From Rhodopseudomonas sp. P2A-2r (GTDB taxonomy: Bacteria > Pseudomonadota > Alphaproteobacteria > Rhizobiales > Xanthobacteraceae), in NCBI RefSeq assembly GCF_026015985.1, contig NZ_CP110389.1:186001-250000 (forward strand): a stretch of 64,000 nt of DNA. The letters are read 5' to 3'. Positions 26,007 through 35,088 of this stretch are shown here, one piece after another (position 1 is the stretch's first letter; each line of letters begins with the position of its first letter). The translations under genes were made by a program, and so were the position numbers. Under the pieces are notes generated by a model. That model was not told the DNA's origin and ran no database searches. It worked only from the letters and a program-made list of their open reading frames with translations.

Positions 26007-26975
26007 ATGAAGCTGAAAGCCATTGCTGCCATCGCACTCGCCATGGCGACCACGCCCGCCGGTGCGCAGACCTATCCCAGCAAGGCCATCACCATGCTGG
26101 TGCCGTTCGCGGCCGGCGGCGCGACGGATACGGTGGCGCGCGTCACCGCAGCGACGATGTCGAAACTGCTGGGGCAGACCATCATTATCGAGAATGCCAC
26201 CGGCGCCGGCGGCACCATTGCCGCAGCCCGCGCGGCGCGCGCCGAGCCCGACGGCTACACGCTGCTGATCCATCACATCGGCATCTCGACCGCCGCAACG
26301 CTGTATCGCCGGCTGCCCTACGATACCAAAACGGCGTTCGCGCCGATCGGCCTGGTCACCAACGCGCCGATGACCATCATCGGCCGTCCCGACCTGCCGC
26401 CGAATACGCTGGCCGAACTCGTCACCTACATCAAGGCCAACGGCGACAAGATGACCTTCGGCAATGCCGGCCTCGGCGCCGCCTCGCAGCTGTGCGGCAT
26501 GCTGTTCATGACCGCGGTCGGCAAGGAGATCCTGTCCGTGCCCTACAAGGGCAACGGTCCGGTGATGAACGACCTGATCGCGCGGCAGATCGACCTCACC
26601 TGCGACCAGACCACCAACACCACCGGGCCCATCGCCGGCAAGCTGGTGAAGAGCTACGCCATCACCACGAAGACGCGACTGTCGTCGATGCCTGATCTGC
26701 CGACCGCCGACGAAGCGGGGCTGAAGGGTTTTGAGGTCGGCGCATGGCACGGCATCTACGCGCCGAAGGGCACGCCCGACGCAATCATCGAGAAACTATC
26801 CAGGACGTTGCAGGAGGCGCTGCGCGACCCCGAGCTGGTGAAGCGCTTCAACGACATCAACACCGACCCTGTCACGCAGGACCAGGCCACGCCCGCCGCG
26901 CTCAACGCCACCTTGATCAGCGAAATCGACCGCTGGGCCCCGATCATCCGCGCCACCAACCAGTTCGCGGATTGA
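26007..26975 (+). CDS. Tripartite tricarboxylate transporter substrate-binding protein (TctC/Bug family)
   Basis: A 322-residue periplasmic receptor. The signal peptide of about 20 residues ends PAGAQ. The mature protein has the Bug-family motifs ITMLVPFAAGGATDTVARV, IENATGAGGTIAAARAARAEPDG, VPYKGNGPVMNDLIARQIDL and LPTADEAGLKGFEVGAWHG. AGGGAGG precedes the ATG at 26007. No TctA/TctB membrane genes are in the window, common for these receptors, so its partner is elsewhere. It lies 65 bases after the dehydrogenase and probably belongs to the same operon. Confidence 0.93.
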   Translation: MKLKAIAAIALAMATTPAGAQTYPSKAITMLVPFAAGGATDTVARVTAATMSKLLGQTIIIENATGAGGTIAAARAARAEPDGYTLLIHHIGISTAATLYRRLPYDTKTAFAPIGLVTNAPMTIIGRPDLPPNTLAELVTYIKANGDKMTFGNAGLGAASQLCGMLFMTAVGKEILSVPYKGNGPVMNDLIARQIDLTCDQTTNTTGPIAGKLVKSYAITTKTRLSSMPDLPTADEAGLKGFEVGAWHGIYAPKGTPDAIIEKLSRTLQEALRDPELVKRFNDINTDPVTQDQATPAALNATLISEIDRWAPIIRATNQFAD

Positions 26976-27003
26976 GCGGCCCGAAAGATCGAACGAGCTA
27001 GAC

Positions 27004-27191
27004 TCTGATCCATCAAGACTGAAGCATTTCAATCTTGTCCCGGACGCGGTGCGGCCTAGCGAAGCGAAGCTTCGCACGGAAGTGCCGCTCCGCAGATCCG
27101 GGATCGCATCAGACGCCGGAGCCTTTGGCGGTCCCGGCTCTGCAGCGCACTACGCCTCCTTACGGAGGCGCATTGCACTGCGTCCGGGACA
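27004..27191. repeat. Family-A palindromic repeat with long flank
   Basis: Same 5' flank as the copy at 20.9 kb (TCTGATCCATCAAGACTGAA), then the full composite palindrome TCCCGGACGCGGTGCGG ... CACTGCGTCCGGGA. It occupies most of the 312-base gap before the aldehyde dehydrogenase. Confidence 0.82.
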
Positions 27192-27239
27192 CGATTCCAC
27201 GGAGATGAATCCCGCTCTACTCTTCGCCGGCGGAGGAGC

Positions 27240-27273
27240 ATGTTGCGCCGGCGGCGGACCGCCGGCGCAACAT
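27240..27273 (-). terminator. Perfect 15-bp hairpin after the aldehyde dehydrogenase gene
   Basis: 27240-27254 pairs with 27259-27273 around a CGGA loop, 14 bases beyond the dehydrogenase stop. No T-tract follows. Confidence 0.6.
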
Positions 27274-27287
27274 CGATGCTTGCGCTG

Positions 27288-28730
27288 TTACGGCAGCGTG
27301 TAGGCGGTCTTGACGACGGTGTAGAACTCCGCGGCGTAGCGGCCCTGCTCGCGCGGGCCGAAGCTCGAGCCCTTGCGGCCGCCGAACGGCACGTGATAGT
27401 CGACGCCGGCGATCGGCAGATTGACCATCACCATGCCGGCTTCCGAATTGCGCTTGAAGTCCGAGGCATATTTCAGGCTGGTGGTGCAGATGCCCGCCGA
27501 AAGGCCGAACTCGGTGTCGTTGGCGGTCGCCAGCGCCTCGGCATAGTCGTTGACGCGAATCACGGCGGCGACCGGCCCGAAGATCTCCTCGCGCGCGATG
27601 CGCATGGTGTTGGTGACTTCCGTGAACAGAGCCGGCTGCAGATAGAAGCCGGGTGCATCGCGCTTCAGCAGCTCGCCGCCGAAAGAAAGCCTGGCGCCCT
27701 CTTCCTTGCCGATGGCGACATACTTCATGTCCTGGTCGAGCTGGCTCTGGTCAACCACCGGGCCGATATCGGTGCCGGCCTTCACCGCGTCGTCGATCTT
27801 GAGACCGCCGAGGCGCTCGGTCAGCGCCGCCACGAACTTGTCGTGGATGCCCTTGGTGACGATCAGCCGCGACGCCGCGGTGCAGCGCTGACCGGTGGAG
27901 AAGAACGCGCTGTTGACGGCGGCTTCCACCGCGACCTTCAGGTCGGCGTCGTCGAGCACCACCAGCGGATTCTTGCCGCCCATCTCCAGCTGGAATTTCT
28001 TCATCGGCCGCGAGGCGATGCAGGCGGCAACCACCTTCTGGCCGGTGGCCACCGAACCGGTGAAGGAGATCGCGGCGACATCGGGATGTTCGAGCAGCGC
28101 GGCACCGACCTCGGAACCGCGGCCGATCACCAGGTTGAGCACGCCCTTGGGCAGGCCCGCGCGATGCAGGATGTCGACCAGCGCCCAGGTCGAGCCCGGC
28201 ACCAGATCGGCGGGCTTGATCACCACGGTGTTGCCATAGGCCAGCGCCGGGGCGATCTTCCAGGCCGGAATGGCGATCGGGAAATTCCACGGCGTGATCA
28301 GGCCGACCACGCCGACGGCCTCGCGGGTCACCTCGATGTCGATGCCCGGCCTGACCGACGCCAGCTTCTCGCCGGCCATGCGCAGGCACTCGCCGGCGAA
28401 GAACGCAAAGATCTGCCCGGCGCGCGCGGCCTCGCCGACGCCCTCCGGCAGGGTCTTGCCCTCCTCGCGCGACAGCAGGCGGCCGAGTTCGTCCTTGCGG
28501 GCGAGAATTTCGTCGGACGCCTTCTTGAGGATGTCGTAGCGGACCTGCGGCGTCGATCGCGACCACGACGGGAACGCGGCCTTGGCCGCGGCGACGGCGG
28601 CTTCCGCCTGGGCGCGGGTGCCGCGCACGGCCTCGCCGACGATGTCCTTGGTGTCGGACGGATTGACGTTGGGCGAACGGGCGCCGTCGGACAGCCATTC
28701 ACCGTCGATCAGATTGTTGAACATCAACAT
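27288..28730 (-). CDS. NAD(P)-dependent aldehyde dehydrogenase, 2-oxoglutarate-semialdehyde (2,5-dioxovalerate)-type
   Basis: Oxidises an aldehyde to a carboxylate, 480 residues, the usual size. Asn149 (TPWNFP), Glu249 (QLEMGGKN) and Cys283 (GQRCTAAS) form the catalytic set. The NAD-binding FTGSVATG segment and C-terminal VPFGGRKGSSFGPREQG are present. The GGRKGSSFG ending and the neighbours (IlvD-type dehydratase, RraA-like protein) point to the non-phosphorylating pentose/hexaric acid route ending in 2-oxoglutarate. This is a family and context inference. Start could also be the third codon. Confidence 0.9.
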   Translation of the reverse strand: MLMFNNLIDGEWLSDGARSPNVNPSDTKDIVGEAVRGTRAQAEAAVAAAKAAFPSWSRSTPQVRYDILKKASDEILARKDELGRLLSREEGKTLPEGVGEAARAGQIFAFFAGECLRMAGEKLASVRPGIDIEVTREAVGVVGLITPWNFPIAIPAWKIAPALAYGNTVVIKPADLVPGSTWALVDILHRAGLPKGVLNLVIGRGSEVGAALLEHPDVAAISFTGSVATGQKVVAACIASRPMKKFQLEMGGKNPLVVLDDADLKVAVEAAVNSAFFSTGQRCTAASRLIVTKGIHDKFVAALTERLGGLKIDDAVKAGTDIGPVVDQSQLDQDMKYVAIGKEEGARLSFGGELLKRDAPGFYLQPALFTEVTNTMRIAREEIFGPVAAVIRVNDYAEALATANDTEFGLSAGICTTSLKYASDFKRNSEAGMVMVNLPIAGVDYHVPFGGRKGSSFGPREQGRYAAEFYTVVKTAYTLP

Positions 28731-28793
28731 GGCTTGGTCTTTCTGATTAGGGTTGCGCGCGGGCGCGGACAGATGGATCGTATGCGAAGCCGA

Positions 28794-29513
28794 CTACCGG
28801 TTGTTGGTTTTGCGCCAGGCCGCGAAGTCGACCAGGGTCTGCTCGTCTGTGGCGGGATAGAGGCCCAGAATCGATTTGCCGGCATTCACCTGCTCGGTAA
28901 CAAAATCCTCGAACGCGGTCATCTCGAAGGCCTCGTTGGCGATCTCGTCGGCGAGGTGCGCGGGGATGACGATGACGCCGTCGCTGTCGCCGAGAATCAC
29001 GTCGCCGGGAAACACCGGCGCATCGCCGCAGCCGATCGGCCCGTTGATCTCGATGGCCTGATGCAGCGTCAGGTTGGTCGGCGCGCTCGGGCGGTGATGA
29101 TAGGCCGGGAAGCCGAGCTTGGCGATTTCCGCGGAGTCGCGAAAGCCACCGTCGGTGATGACGCCGGCGACGCCGCGCTTCATCAGCCGCGTCACCAGGA
29201 TGGCACCGGCCGAGGCGGCGCGGGCATCCTTGCGGCTGTCCATCACCAGCACCGCATCGGGCGGGCAGTCCTCCACCGCCTTGCGCTGCGGATGGCTGCG
29301 GTCGCGGAACACGTCGAGCTTGTTGAGATCTTCGCGCGCCGGCATGTAGCGCAGGGTGAAGGCCTCGCCGACCAGGGTCGGCTGGTCCGGGCCGAGCGGA
29401 TGGACGTCCTGGATGCACTGGCTGCGGAAGCCGCGCTTGAACAAAGCGGTGGCCACCGTGGCGGTGGAGATGGTCTTGAGCTTGGCGCGGGTGGCGTCGG
29501 AGAGTTTGGACAT
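28794..29513 (-). CDS. RraA-family protein (possible keto-acid aldolase/dehydratase)
   Basis: A 239-residue member of the RraA/HMG-aldolase-like family (PF03737). It has the N-terminal helix LKTISTATVATALFKRGFRS, the GEAFTLRYMPAREDL insert, and the substrate/metal motif GVAGVITDGGFRDSAEI (the D-G-x-x-R pattern). GDVILGDSDGVIVIPAHLADE is also present, and metal-dependent 4-hydroxy-4-methyl-2-oxoglutarate aldolases share it. Bacterial RraA itself inhibits RNase E, but this extended form next to an IlvD-type dehydratase and a semialdehyde dehydrogenase is more likely catabolic, acting on a 2-keto-3-deoxy acid (inference). Confidence 0.85.
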   Translation of the reverse strand: MSKLSDATRAKLKTISTATVATALFKRGFRSQCIQDVHPLGPDQPTLVGEAFTLRYMPAREDLNKLDVFRDRSHPQRKAVEDCPPDAVLVMDSRKDARAASAGAILVTRLMKRGVAGVITDGGFRDSAEIAKLGFPAYHHRPSAPTNLTLHQAIEINGPIGCGDAPVFPGDVILGDSDGVIVIPAHLADEIANEAFEMTAFEDFVTEQVNAGKSILGLYPATDEQTLVDFAAWRKTNNR

Positions 29514-29586
29514 GGGGGACTCCAGATTGAGCGGATGACTTGTGTTTATTGCTTGGGGGCACCGACACTGGCGCGACCCCTCAACT

Positions 29587-29699
29587 GTCGTCCCCGCGCA
29601 GGCGGGGATCCCTAACCACTGTCGATGAAGCTGAAACTACGAGTTGGGTGTCCAGCTATGTCTCCAGCGTGTATGGGTCCCCGCCTGCGCGGGGACGAC
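29587..29699. repeat. Family-B palindromic repeat
   Basis: Arms of 25 bp (29587-29611 and 29675-29699) match at 24 positions in inverted orientation, with 63 bases between. Each arm itself folds (CCCCGC...GCGGGG). It lies between the RraA-like gene and the dehydratase. Confidence 0.85.
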
Positions 29700-29711
29700 G
29701 TGGCGAATGTG

Positions 29712-31450
29712 TCAGTAGATCACCGGCTCCTTCACCGGGGCGCCAAAGTCCGTCTTGAGAAAATCGAAGTCGCAGCCTTCGTTGGCCTGCTGGATATGTT
29801 TGGTGAACATCCAGCCATAGCCGCGCTCGTAGTTGCGCTCCGGCGCCGTCCACGCGGCGCGACGCTTCGCCATTTCTTCGTCGGAGATGTCGAGGTTGAT
29901 GGTGCGGGCATCGACGTCCAGCGTGATCATGTCGCCATTCTCGACCAGTGCCAGCGGCCCGCCGATGAAGGCTTCCGGCGCCACATGCAGGATGCAGGCG
30001 CCGTAGCTGGTGCCGCTCATGCGGGCGTCAGAGAGGCGCACCATGTCGCGCACGCCCTGCTTCACCAGTTTTTTGGGGATCGGCAGCATCCCCCATTCCG
30101 GCATGCCCGGCCCGCCCTGCGGCCCGGCATTGCGCAGGATCAGCACGTGGTCGGCGGTGACGTCGAGATTCTCGTCGTCGGTGGCCTTCTTCATGCTGGG
30201 ATAGTCGTCGAACACCAGCGCCGGGCCGGTATGCTTGAGAAAGCGCGGCTCGCAGGCCGACGGCTTGATCACGCAGCCGTCGGGCGCCAGGTTGCCCTTG
30301 AGTACGGCGAGCGCACCCTCGGCGTAGATCGCCTTGTCGACGGTGCGGATGACGTCGTCGTTGTAGACTTCGGCATCGGCGATGTTTTCGCCCAGCGTCT
30401 TGCCGGTGACGGTCATGACGTCGAGATGCAGATGCTCCTTGATGCGGCTCATCAACGCCGGCAGGCCGCCCGCGTAGTAGAAGTCTTCCATCAGGTACTT
30501 GTCGCCGGAGGGGCGGACGTTGGCGATGACAGGCACCTTGCGGGAGGCGATCTCGAAATCGTCGAGGCCGATGTCCTGTCCGGCGCGGCGCGCCTGGGCG
30601 ATGAGATGGATGATGGCATTGGTGGAGCAGCCCATGGCCATGGCCACGGTGATGGCGTTCTCGAACGCCTTGCGCGTTTGAATTTTGTTGGGTGTGAGAT
30701 CCTCCCACACCATGTCGACGATGCGGCGGCCGCATTCGCTGGCCATGCGGATGTGGCCGGCATCGGCGGCGGGGATCGACGAGGCGCCGGGCAGGGTCAT
30801 GCCGATGGATTCCGCGATCGCGGTCATCGTCGACGCGGTGCCCATGGTCATGCAGGTGCCGTAACTGCGGGCGATGCCGCCTTCGACCTCGACCCATTCC
30901 TTGTCGGAAATCTTGCCGGCGCGGCGCTCATCCCAGTACTTCCAGGCGTCGGAGCCGGAGCCGAGAACCTTGCCCTTCCAGTTGCCGCGCAGCATCGGAC
31001 CGGCCGGGAGATAGATCGCGGGATAGCCGGCGCTGGTGGCACCGAGCAGCAGGCCCGGCGTGGTCTTGTCGCAGCCGCCCATCAGCACCACGCCATCCAC
31101 GGGGTGCCCGCGCAAAGTTCCTCGGCGTCCATCGCCAGCATGTTGCGGTAGAGCATGGTGGTCGGCTTGAGGAAGGATTCCGACAGCGACAGCGCCGGCA
31201 ATTCCATCGGGAAGCCGCCGGCCATCAGGATGCCGCGCTTGACGTCATCGACCCTGGTCTTGAAGTGCATGTGGCAGGGCTGCGCATCCGACCATGTGTT
31301 GAGGATGGCGATGACCGGACGGCCCTTCCACTCCTCGGGCGCATAACCTTGCTGCATCGCACGCGAGCGATGACCGAAGGCGCGCAGATCGTCGGGCGCA
31401 AACCAGCGCGCGCTGCGGAGCTGGTCGGGAGTCTTCTTACGGTCGGTCAT
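29712..31450 (-). pseudogene. IlvD/Edd-family dehydratase (L-arabonate dehydratase-like), frameshifted
   Basis: If intact, 579 residues, the length of pentonate dehydratases, which use an Fe-S cluster and Mg to make 2-keto-3-deoxy acids. The first 110 residues include DDLRAFGHRSRAMQQG and NTWSDAQPCHMHF (cluster Cys). At MDAEEL the frame breaks because one base is missing near 31114-31116. The next frame gives RGHPVDGVVLMGGCDKTTPG (second Cys), GTCMTMGTASTM (third Cys) and LPGASSIPAADA, and runs to the TAG at 29712. The break inactivates the gene unless it is a sequencing error. It would act upstream of the RraA-like protein and the semialdehyde dehydrogenase. Confidence 0.9.
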
Positions 31451-31463
31451 GAAAGCATCCTTC

Positions 31464-31547
31464 GTAGGATGGGTTGAGCCCTTGCGAAACCCATCGCTCT
31501 CTTCTCAAATTCCTGATGGGTTTCGCAAAAAGTTCTACCCATCCCAC
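31464..31547. repeat. Family-C imperfect inverted repeat
   Basis: GTAGGATGGGTTGAGCCC...AAACCCATC (31464-31495) and GATGGGTTTCGCAAAAAG...CCATCCCAC (31515-31547). Related to the perfect copy at 43.9 kb. It fills the gap between the dehydratase and the ABC permease. Confidence 0.7.
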
Positions 31548-31551
31548 CGAT

Positions 31552-32412
31552 TCAGGTCTGGAGACCCCATTTTTGCAAGGTGTTGCGCTCGATCGTGCGG
31601 AAGATCAGGTTTTCCACGATCAGGCCGATCACGATCACGGTCAACAACCCGGCGAAGACCGCGGGAATATCGAGCAGGTTACGGTTCTCGAAGATGAACC
31701 AGCCGAGCCCGCCCTGTCCCGACGACACACCGAACACCAGTTCGGCGGCAATCAAGGTGCGCCAGGCGAAGGCCCAGCCGATCTTCAGACCGGTGAGGAT
31801 CGAGCCGAACGCCGCGGGAATCAGAATGCGCGCCACATAGGGCAGACCGCGCAGGCCGTAGTTGCGGCCGACCATGCGCAACGTGTTCGACACGCTCTTG
31901 AAGCCGGAATGGGTGTTGAGCGCCACCGGCCACAGCACCGAATGGATCAGCACGAACACTAGGCTGCCATTGCCGAGGCCGAACCAGATCAGCGCCAGCG
32001 GCAGCAGCGCGATCGCCGGCAGCGGGTTGAACATCGCGGTCATGGTTTCCAGGAAGTCGGTGCCGATCCGCGTGCTGATCGCCAATACGGTGAACAAAGC
32101 GGCCAGCACGATGCCGGCGCCGTAGCCCATGAACAGCACCTTCAGCGACGCCCAGGCCCGCAGCGGGATGGTGCCGTCCTTCACCTTGTCGAACATGGTG
32201 ATGACGGTGTCGTGGAAGGTCGGGAACAGCAGCGAATTGTCGAGCAGGGTGCCGTAGATCTCCCACACCGCGGCGAGGAAGACGATGATGGCGGCCTTCC
32301 GGACGAAGCCGTCATTCCACAGCAGTTCGGGAAGGCTGAGCTTGCGCTCCACCGCCGCCGGATCGGCCGCTGCGACGGCGTCGCTGCGCATCAGGATTCT
32401 GGCTTCGCCCAT
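31552..32412 (-). CDS. ABC transporter permease (nitrate/taurine/sulfonate type)
   Basis: A 286-residue inner-membrane permease of the SsuC/TauC/NrtB family. About six hydrophobic segments are visible, from AAIIVFLAAVWEIYGTLL to VFAGLLTVIVIGLIVENLIF. The EAA-like loop is RILIPAAFGSILTGLKIGWAFAWR near residue 190. The start at 32412 gives MGEARILMRSD; a longer in-frame version would overlap the ATPase gene. It is third in a binding protein-ATPase-permease operon. Confidence 0.9.
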   Translation of the reverse strand: MGEARILMRSDAVAAADPAAVERKLSLPELLWNDGFVRKAAIIVFLAAVWEIYGTLLDNSLLFPTFHDTVITMFDKVKDGTIPLRAWASLKVLFMGYGAGIVLAALFTVLAISTRIGTDFLETMTAMFNPLPAIALLPLALIWFGLGNGSLVFVLIHSVLWPVALNTHSGFKSVSNTLRMVGRNYGLRGLPYVARILIPAAFGSILTGLKIGWAFAWRTLIAAELVFGVSSGQGGLGWFIFENRNLLDIPAVFAGLLTVIVIGLIVENLIFRTIERNTLQKWGLQT

Positions 32413-32422
32413 GACGTGATCC

Positions 32423-33187
32423 TCAGTGCGCGGTTGCGCTGTCGGCGAACAGCAGATCGTGGATCTGCTTTTCAAGGCGGGCGGCACTGCCGTCCTCGCT
32501 GGAAACCTTGTCCACGTCGATCACCTCGGCCTTGACCCGGCCGGGATGCGGCGACAGCAGCAGGATGCGGTTGCCGATCTTGATCGCTTCGGCGATCGAA
32601 TGGGTGACGAACATCACCGTGAACTTCGTCTCTTCCCACAGCTGCAGCAGCTCGTCTTGGCAGGTGCGCCGCGTCAGCGCGTCCAGTGCCGCGAAAGGCT
32701 CGTCCATCAGCAGGATGTCCGGCTCCATCGCCATGCCGCGGGCAATGGCGACGCGCTGCTTCATGCCGCCGGACAGAGTATGCGGATAGGAATCGACGAC
32801 GCGGGTGAGACTGACCTTCTCGATATAGGCGCGGGCGCGGACTTCGGCGTCCTTCCTGTCGAGCTTGCGCGTCATCAGCAGCGGAAACATCACGTTTTCC
32901 AGCACCGTCTTCCACGGCAGCAGCTGGTCGAACTCCTGGAAGATCATCATCCGGTCGGCGCCGGGCTCGGTGATCTCCCGGCCGTTGATCCGCATCGTGC
33001 CTTCGCTGGGCGTCATGTAGCCGCCGACGGCCTTGAGCAGCGTAGACTTGCCGCAGCCGGACGGCCCCAGCAGTACGAAGCGATCGGAGCGATCAACGCT
33101 GAACGAGACCTTCTCCGTCGCGGTGACGACGACGCTGGAGGTCTTGTACCGCAGCGTGACGCCGCTGACATCGAGCAGAGCGGTCAT
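32423..33187 (-). CDS. ABC transporter ATP-binding protein (nitrate/taurine type)
   Basis: A 254-residue ATPase. Walker [10 protein letters not shown] lies at 41-49, then the Q-loop MIFQEFDQLLPWKTV, signature LSGGMKQRVAIARGMAM, Walker B ILLMDEPFAALD and switch VTHSIAEA. This pattern is TauB/SsuB-like. The frame is open far upstream through the overlapping binding-protein gene, but only the ATG at 33187, which overlaps that gene's stop (TGATG), gives a sensible protein. The permease starts ten bases downstream. Confidence 0.93.
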   Translation of the reverse strand: MTALLDVSGVTLRYKTSSVVVTATEKVSFSVDRSDRFVLLGPSGCGKSTLLKAVGGYMTPSEGTMRINGREITEPGADRMMIFQEFDQLLPWKTVLENVMFPLLMTRKLDRKDAEVRARAYIEKVSLTRVVDSYPHTLSGGMKQRVAIARGMAMEPDILLMDEPFAALDALTRRTCQDELLQLWEETKFTVMFVTHSIAEAIKIGNRILLLSPHPGRVKAEVIDVDKVSSEDGSAARLEKQIHDLLFADSATAH

Positions 33188-34203
33188 CAGTTGCCCTTGA
33201 GATCGGCCGAGGCCGGCAAGTAATAGTCGGTCCAGGCCTTCGGCTGGGTCTTCAGCGTGCCGGTCTTGTACAGATGGGCGGCGAATTTCATGGTGCCCTG
33301 CGGCTGCAAATTCCACTCCATCATGCCGGGCTCCTTGAGCCAGGTCAGCAGGTCCTCGACGCTGGTCTTGTCGCCGGTGATCTCCTTGTAGATCTCCACC
33401 GAGGTTTTGGTGTCGGAGCGGATCAGGTCCTGCGCTTCCTTGGTGGCATCGCGCACCGCCTGGATGATCTTCGGATTGGCGTCCGCGAATTTGGTGGTGG
33501 TGAAGAACTGCGCCTGGCTCAGCGGTCCGCCCATCACGTCCGGCGAGTTTAGCACCACATGAGCGCCGGGCACGTTCTTCATCTCCAGAAAGGTGAAGGG
33601 CGGGATCGAGAAGTGGCTGCGCACCTCGTGTTGCGAGTTCGACAGCGCCGCATAGGCATCGGGATGGCCGAGCTGCACGGTGTTGGCATCGAGCTTCGAC
33701 CACTGGTCGGCACCGAAGGCTTCCGCCGCCGCGATCTGCAGCACGATGGCCTGGGTGGAGATCTTCACGGTCGGCACCGCGATCTTGTCGCCCGGGCCGA
33801 AATCCTTGATCGACTTGATATGCGGGTCGCGGCTGATCAGCGTCATCGGCTGCGCCGAGGTGGCGACGATGCCCTTGACGCCGCCCTTGGTGCGATCCCA
33901 CAGCAGCAACAGATTGCCGGTGCCGGTGTTGAGGATGTCGACGCCGCCGGCGAGCAGCGCATCGGTCTGCGCGCCGCCGCCGGAGAACGTCACCCATTTC
34001 GTCGTGATGCCGGGCAGGCCGAGCGCCGCGGCGTGCTTCTCGATCAGCTTCTGTTTTTCCATGATGTGGCTCGGCATGTAGAAAATGCCGGGCTGCCGCG
34101 ACAGCGCAATCTCGGTCTTCTGCTGCGCCTGGGCCGCAAGGCCCGACAGAACGAGGCCGGCGATTCCGGCCAGACTGGCGCAAATCCGGGTAGTCCTGCT
34201 CAT
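33187..34203 (-). CDS. ABC transporter substrate-binding protein (NMT1/SsuA-like)
   Basis: A 338-residue periplasmic receptor with a signal peptide of about 26 residues ending LAAQAQ. The mature part has SRQPGIFYMPSHIMEKQKL, FSGGGAQTDALLAGGVDILNTG and DFGPGDKIAVPTVKISTQAIVLQIAA, typical of nitrate/sulfonate/pyrimidine-precursor receptors. The ligand is unknown; placement after sugar-acid genes suggests an organic acid. It is first in the operon, divergent from the GntR gene, with a palindromic operator between. Confidence 0.9.
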   Translation of the reverse strand: MSRTTRICASLAGIAGLVLSGLAAQAQQKTEIALSRQPGIFYMPSHIMEKQKLIEKHAAALGLPGITTKWVTFSGGGAQTDALLAGGVDILNTGTGNLLLLWDRTKGGVKGIVATSAQPMTLISRDPHIKSIKDFGPGDKIAVPTVKISTQAIVLQIAAAEAFGADQWSKLDANTVQLGHPDAYAALSNSQHEVRSHFSIPPFTFLEMKNVPGAHVVLNSPDVMGGPLSQAQFFTTTKFADANPKIIQAVRDATKEAQDLIRSDTKTSVEIYKEITGDKTSVEDLLTWLKEPGMMEWNLQPQGTMKFAAHLYKTGTLKTQPKAWTDYYLPASADLKGN

Positions 34204-34247
34204 AGTGTGCCCTCCCGATACGATGTTCTTGACTGATTAGCTAAAGC

Positions 34248-34261
34248 ACTAATATATTAGT
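34248..34261. promoter_or_regulatory. Perfect palindrome, probable GntR operator
   Basis: ACTAATATATTAGT, a 14-bp perfect palindrome in the 102-bp region between the divergent binding-protein and GntR genes, AT-rich in a GC-rich setting. Binding by the adjacent GntR protein is inferred from position. Confidence 0.55.
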
Positions 34262-34305
34262 ACGTCACTGGCAAGCCGCCATGTGACGAATGGTCCGGCT
34301 TCAAC

Positions 34306-35025
34306 ATGAACGCGCCCAAGCCAGAGCCCCGTCGCATCGTCCCGCGCGCTGAACGGCTCGACCGTGACCGCCAGGCGGCGCCGCAGGTGTTCGAGCGGCT
34401 GCGCAGCATGATCATTTCGCTGGACCTGCCGCCGGGCGCGCCGTTGTCGCGCGCCAGCCTTGCGGCGCAGTTCGGCGTCAGTGCCACGCCGGTGCGCGAT
34501 GCGCTGATGCGACTGGACGATGAAGGCCTGGTCGAGGTTTTCCCGCAGCACGCGACGGTGGTCAGCCGGATCGACATTTTCCTGGCCCAGCAGGCGCACT
34601 TTCTGCGCCAGGCGCTGGAGCTTGAACTGGTGCGGACGCTGGCGCTCGATCACAGCGACGAGCTGGTGCACGACCTCTACCGCATCATTACCCTGCAGCA
34701 GCAGTTCAGCGCCGAGGGCAATTTCAAGACCTTCATGGCCGAGGACAACGCCTTCCACCAGCACCTCTATGCCGCCGCGGACCGGCAGGGGCTGTGGGAA
34801 CTGGTGCGCAGCCGCAGCGGCCATATCGACCGGCTCCGACGGCTGCATCTGCCCTCGCCCGGCAAGGCCGAGGCGATCATGGCCGACCACCGCGCCATCG
34901 TCGACGCCATCGCCGCCGGCGATCCCGATGCCGCCCAGGCCATGACGCGGCACCACCTAGCCGGCACGGTCGCCAACGCCGTGGAGATCAGCAAGATGTT
35001 TCCGCACTACGTCAATTCGGACTGA
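34306..35025 (+). CDS. GntR-family transcriptional regulator (FCD domain)
   Basis: A 239-residue FadR-subfamily regulator. The N-terminal winged HTH is PQVFERLRSMIISLDLPPGAPLSRASLAAQFGVSATPVRDALMRLDDEGLVEVFPQHATVVS. The C-terminal all-helical FCD domain, from about 95, has the metal-binding pattern Asp/His...His (EDNAFHQHLYAA, HIDRLRRLH, DHRAIVDAIAAGD, RHHL). FCD members usually sense carboxylates. It is flanked by two ABC importers, divergent from the first and upstream of the second, so it may regulate both. Confidence 0.92.
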   Translation: MNAPKPEPRRIVPRAERLDRDRQAAPQVFERLRSMIISLDLPPGAPLSRASLAAQFGVSATPVRDALMRLDDEGLVEVFPQHATVVSRIDIFLAQQAHFLRQALELELVRTLALDHSDELVHDLYRIITLQQQFSAEGNFKTFMAEDNAFHQHLYAAADRQGLWELVRSRSGHIDRLRRLHLPSPGKAEAIMADHRAIVDAIAAGDPDAAQAMTRHHLAGTVANAVEISKMFPHYVNSD

Positions 35026-35088
35026 CGCTTCGTCCCGAAGACCCAGAACAACAAGCCGAAACATCGGCAAACCCAAGGGAGAACGACC

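Noticed and set aside
27240..29615. A very long plus-strand open frame (about 790 codons)
   Set aside because: It lies antisense to the aldehyde dehydrogenase and RraA-like genes, both with clear family motifs. Its translation is His/Gly/Arg/Val-rich with no domain; such frames are a by-product of GC-rich codon use.
32423..34183. A 586-codon reverse-strand frame running through the binding protein into the ATPase
   Set aside because: Only the part from 33187 on encodes a protein (ATPase); the upstream part is the wrong frame of the binding-protein gene.
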